Positions 62,235 to 64,000 of a stretch of 64,000 nucleotides of DNA are shown here, in pieces. Below the pieces are notes generated by a model. That model was not told the origin of the DNA and searched no databases. It was given only the letters and a program-made list of their open reading frames with translations. A program made the position numbers and the translations under genes. This DNA is from Acuticoccus mangrovi (GTDB lineage: Bacteria > Pseudomonadota > Alphaproteobacteria > Rhizobiales > Amorphaceae), in assembly GCF_016411865.1 (NCBI RefSeq), contig NZ_JAEKJA010000021.1, positions 97,627 through 161,626 of the forward strand, written 5' to 3'. Numbering within the stretch: position 1 is the stretch's first letter; the number at the start of each line of letters is the position of its first letter.

Positions 62235-63335
62235 CTAGCTGATCAGCCACTCCTTGAAGCGGATGGTCAGCTCTTCCTCCTTGCCGAGCCACCAACCGCC
62301 GTTGATCACGAGGGACCCCTCGCGGTTGAGGTCCGGCACCCAGGGCTGCAGCGACTTGTCGATCTGGCTGAACGCGGCGGGGTAAACCGGAGCGTTGCTG
62401 GTGATGTTGGCGAAGGCGATCTGCTGCTCCGGCTTCATCGCGAACTCGAGGAAGCGGAAGGCGGCGTCCTTGTTGGGCGCACCCTTCATGACGGCGGTCC
62501 ACAGAATGCCGAGCAGGCACTGGTTGAACGAGAAGGCGACCGGGGCGTCGGCTTCCCGGCGGCGCTGCACGACGACCTGCTGGAAGTTGTAGGCGAAGTC
62601 GATCTCGTCGGCCTCGATCAGCGAGACCGGCTGACCCGCGGGCGTCGGCCACACGGCGATGTGCGGCTTGATGCGGTCCAGCGAGCGGAAGGCGCGCTCG
62701 ACGTCGCAGGGATAGACCTCTTCCGGCGGCACCCCATCCGCCATCAGCGCCAGCTCCAGGTTGTTGATGACGCGGTTGAGCAGCGCGCGTCGGCCGGGGA
62801 TCTTCTCCACATCCCAGAACTCGGCCCAGGAGAGGGGGTATTGGCCCTCCTCGGCGTAGCGGATGCTGGAGTGGGCCATGCCGCCGGCATAGACGTAGGA
62901 GCCGCAGCTATAGTCGCGCCGCGCGGCGGGGATGACGGCGGAGCGATCGTAGAGCGACTCCGGTACCTTCTCGTAGAAGCCGAACTCCTCGCCGGCGTAG
63001 ACCCAGGGGTCGACGACGTCGACGACGTCCCACTCGACGTCGCCGCTTTCGACCTGCGCGCGGATCTTGGCGAGGTCCGGGCCGGCGACCTGCACGATCG
63101 GGATGCCGGTCAGTTCCGTGAACGGCTTGTAGAGGACGCGGTCCTTCGCCTCGGCGACGGCACCCCCGTAGTTCACGACGATCAAGGGCCCGGCGGCGCG
63201 GCTTTCCGCCGACCTCAGCACGAAGGGGGCCGCGAGGCCGCCACCCATCAGCTTGAGGGCGACGCGCCTGTCGATCGAGGTGCGGCCGAAGCTCGCTGAG
63301 GCCTTCGACCCTTTGGCAGTACGATCGGCTGTCAT
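62235..63335 (-). CDS. Extracellular solute-binding protein (PotD-like)
   Basis: The 366-residue binding protein has a twin-arginine-like signal (SIDRRVALKLMGGGLAAPFVL), then PLIVVNYGGAVAEAKDRVLYKPF, the start of the class 1/PotD-type fold. PLSWAEFWDVEKIPGRRAL and NFQQVVVQRR lie later. It is the first gene of the minus-strand operon with two permeases, an ATPase, two DapA-like lyases and a serine hydrolase. Gene order is binding protein, lyase, permease, permease, ATPase, lyase, hydrolase. Confidence 0.9.
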   Translation of the reverse strand: MTADRTAKGSKASASFGRTSIDRRVALKLMGGGLAAPFVLRSAESRAAGPLIVVNYGGAVAEAKDRVLYKPFTELTGIPIVQVAGPDLAKIRAQVESGDVEWDVVDVVDPWVYAGEEFGFYEKVPESLYDRSAVIPAARRDYSCGSYVYAGGMAHSSIRYAEEGQYPLSWAEFWDVEKIPGRRALLNRVINNLELALMADGVPPEEVYPCDVERAFRSLDRIKPHIAVWPTPAGQPVSLIEADEIDFAYNFQQVVVQRRREADAPVAFSFNQCLLGILWTAVMKGAPNKDAAFRFLEFAMKPEQQIAFANITSNAPVYPAAFSQIDKSLQPWVPDLNREGSLVINGGWWLGKEEELTIRFKEWLIS

Positions 63336-64000
63336 CTTCGCGGCTCTCCATTCACGCGTTGGTCAGAGGGGCGCCTATGCGGTGCTTCGGCGCAGAAGCG
63401 AGCTCATTCTTCGAACTGCACTCAATTTTGCATGACACTAAACATGTATTTGTGCACACAAACCGATATTCTGGCGAGTCCACGTGCCGACACGCCTCGA
63501 GCACTCGCCTGAGGAGCGTGCTCCGGAGCGTCGAGACAGCCAGTCTGAGCGATCATTCGATGCGGCATATCAATTTGCATTCGATAAAACGTACATAGCT
63601 GAATACAAACTGGCAAGTGAGTAGGCACGAGGCCGTGCTCGGGTATCGCGAAGCGGTGCGTCTCGCTCTGCGTGCGGCTCCGTCGCGCCGTCCGTTCAGG
63701 CATGGAACATCGGCGGATCGTCCGGGATGATCGCCGTGGCGCAGCCGATCGCCCCGCCGGGTCAGGGCGTCGACGTGCTTCTCGTGTCGTGGACGAGGCG
63801 TCTGCCACGGTCGAGGCGAGGAGAACGGAAAGGCGTGATGCGCCGTCGCCGGGCGCGACCTTTCGCGTCGCGTCCCGACGAACCAGCGTTCCGGCGTCGC
63901 GAGGGTTCGCCGGTGCGGCTTCCTGTTGCCGCTCGGCCGACCGGATGTCGGCGGTCGTGCTAGGCTGCGGACTCAATCAGCACCACCATCGGATGATGAT
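63336..64000. other. Upstream region of the PotABCD-type operon, no supported gene
   Basis: This 665-bp end segment carries no convincing gene. It includes a comparatively AT-rich area (63415-63620), likely the operon promoter. TTTGTATTCAGC on the minus strand (63598-63609) loosely resembles the TGTATGCAGA motif seen upstream of 49040 and 53839. Open frames here read as low-complexity sequence. Confidence 0.45.

Noticed and set aside
63422..63976. 184-residue minus-strand frame at the window end
   Set aside because: It is Arg/Ser/Ala-rich, crosses the AT-rich promoter area and has no recognisable feature.

Overview
This is a very GC-rich, densely coded chromosomal segment. Gene content, codon use and operon style (ATGA overlaps, GTG and TTG starts, TRAP, SitABCD and PotABCD-type transporters, a proteobacterial-type IorAB) suggest an alphaproteobacterium, most likely of the Hyphomicrobiales (Rhizobiales). 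The genus cannot be read from the sequence.

Region 1 (0.1-12.4 kb) looks like a tryptophan, indole or aromatic-metabolism block. Two paralogous phytoene-desaturase-like FAD oxidoreductases, a metal-dependent cyclase/formamidase-type hydrolase, a flavodoxin-like reductase and a MarR regulator precede indolepyruvate:ferredoxin oxidoreductase (iorA-iorB). An alpha/beta hydrolase of kynurenine-formamidase type, an isocitrate lyase/PEP mutase-family enzyme, a TfoX-like protein and kynureninase (kynU) follow. A nearly identical 16-bp motif precedes both the cyclase and iorA and is a candidate MarR operator.

Region 2 (12.5-22.3 kb) starts with tRNA-Arg(ACG) and an IS481-type transposase relic. It then carries a complete type I-C CRISPR-Cas system, cas3-cas5c-cas8c-cas7c-[GIY-YIG gene]-cas4-cas1-cas2, and a nine-repeat array. 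The small GIY-YIG nuclease-family gene is translationally embedded between cas7c and cas4. It is the most unusual element of the window.

Region 3 (22.6-36 kb) holds an AraC regulator, a 1,949-residue glycine-rich repetitive autotransporter, an IS3-type transposase relic, and a minus-strand group of two DHA2-type efflux pumps around a MarR regulator. That regulator's promoter carries a 38-bp, almost perfect palindrome. An eroded isochorismatase-like gene and a methyltransferase are also here.

Region 4 (35.6-43.6 kb) is about metals and cofactors. It has a SitABCD-type Mn/Fe ABC importer with a repeated operator-like motif, and on the other strand a cobalamin riboswitch followed by a BtuFCD-like importer and CobW.

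Region 5 (43.7-48.4 kb) has uraD, a LysR regulator and a TRAP transporter. A 27-bp element (23 of 27 identical) precedes uraD and also lies between lysR and the TRAP operon, which suggests one regulon.

Region 6 (49-63.3 kb) is two catabolic blocks. On the plus strand an amino-acid-type ABC importer is combined with a PLP aminotransferase, a 2-hydroxyacid dehydrogenase, a TPP-dependent enzyme and an SDR. On the minus strand a PotABCD-type ABC importer is interleaved with two DapA-family aldolases/lyases and ends in a class A beta-lactamase-fold serine hydrolase with no visible export signal.
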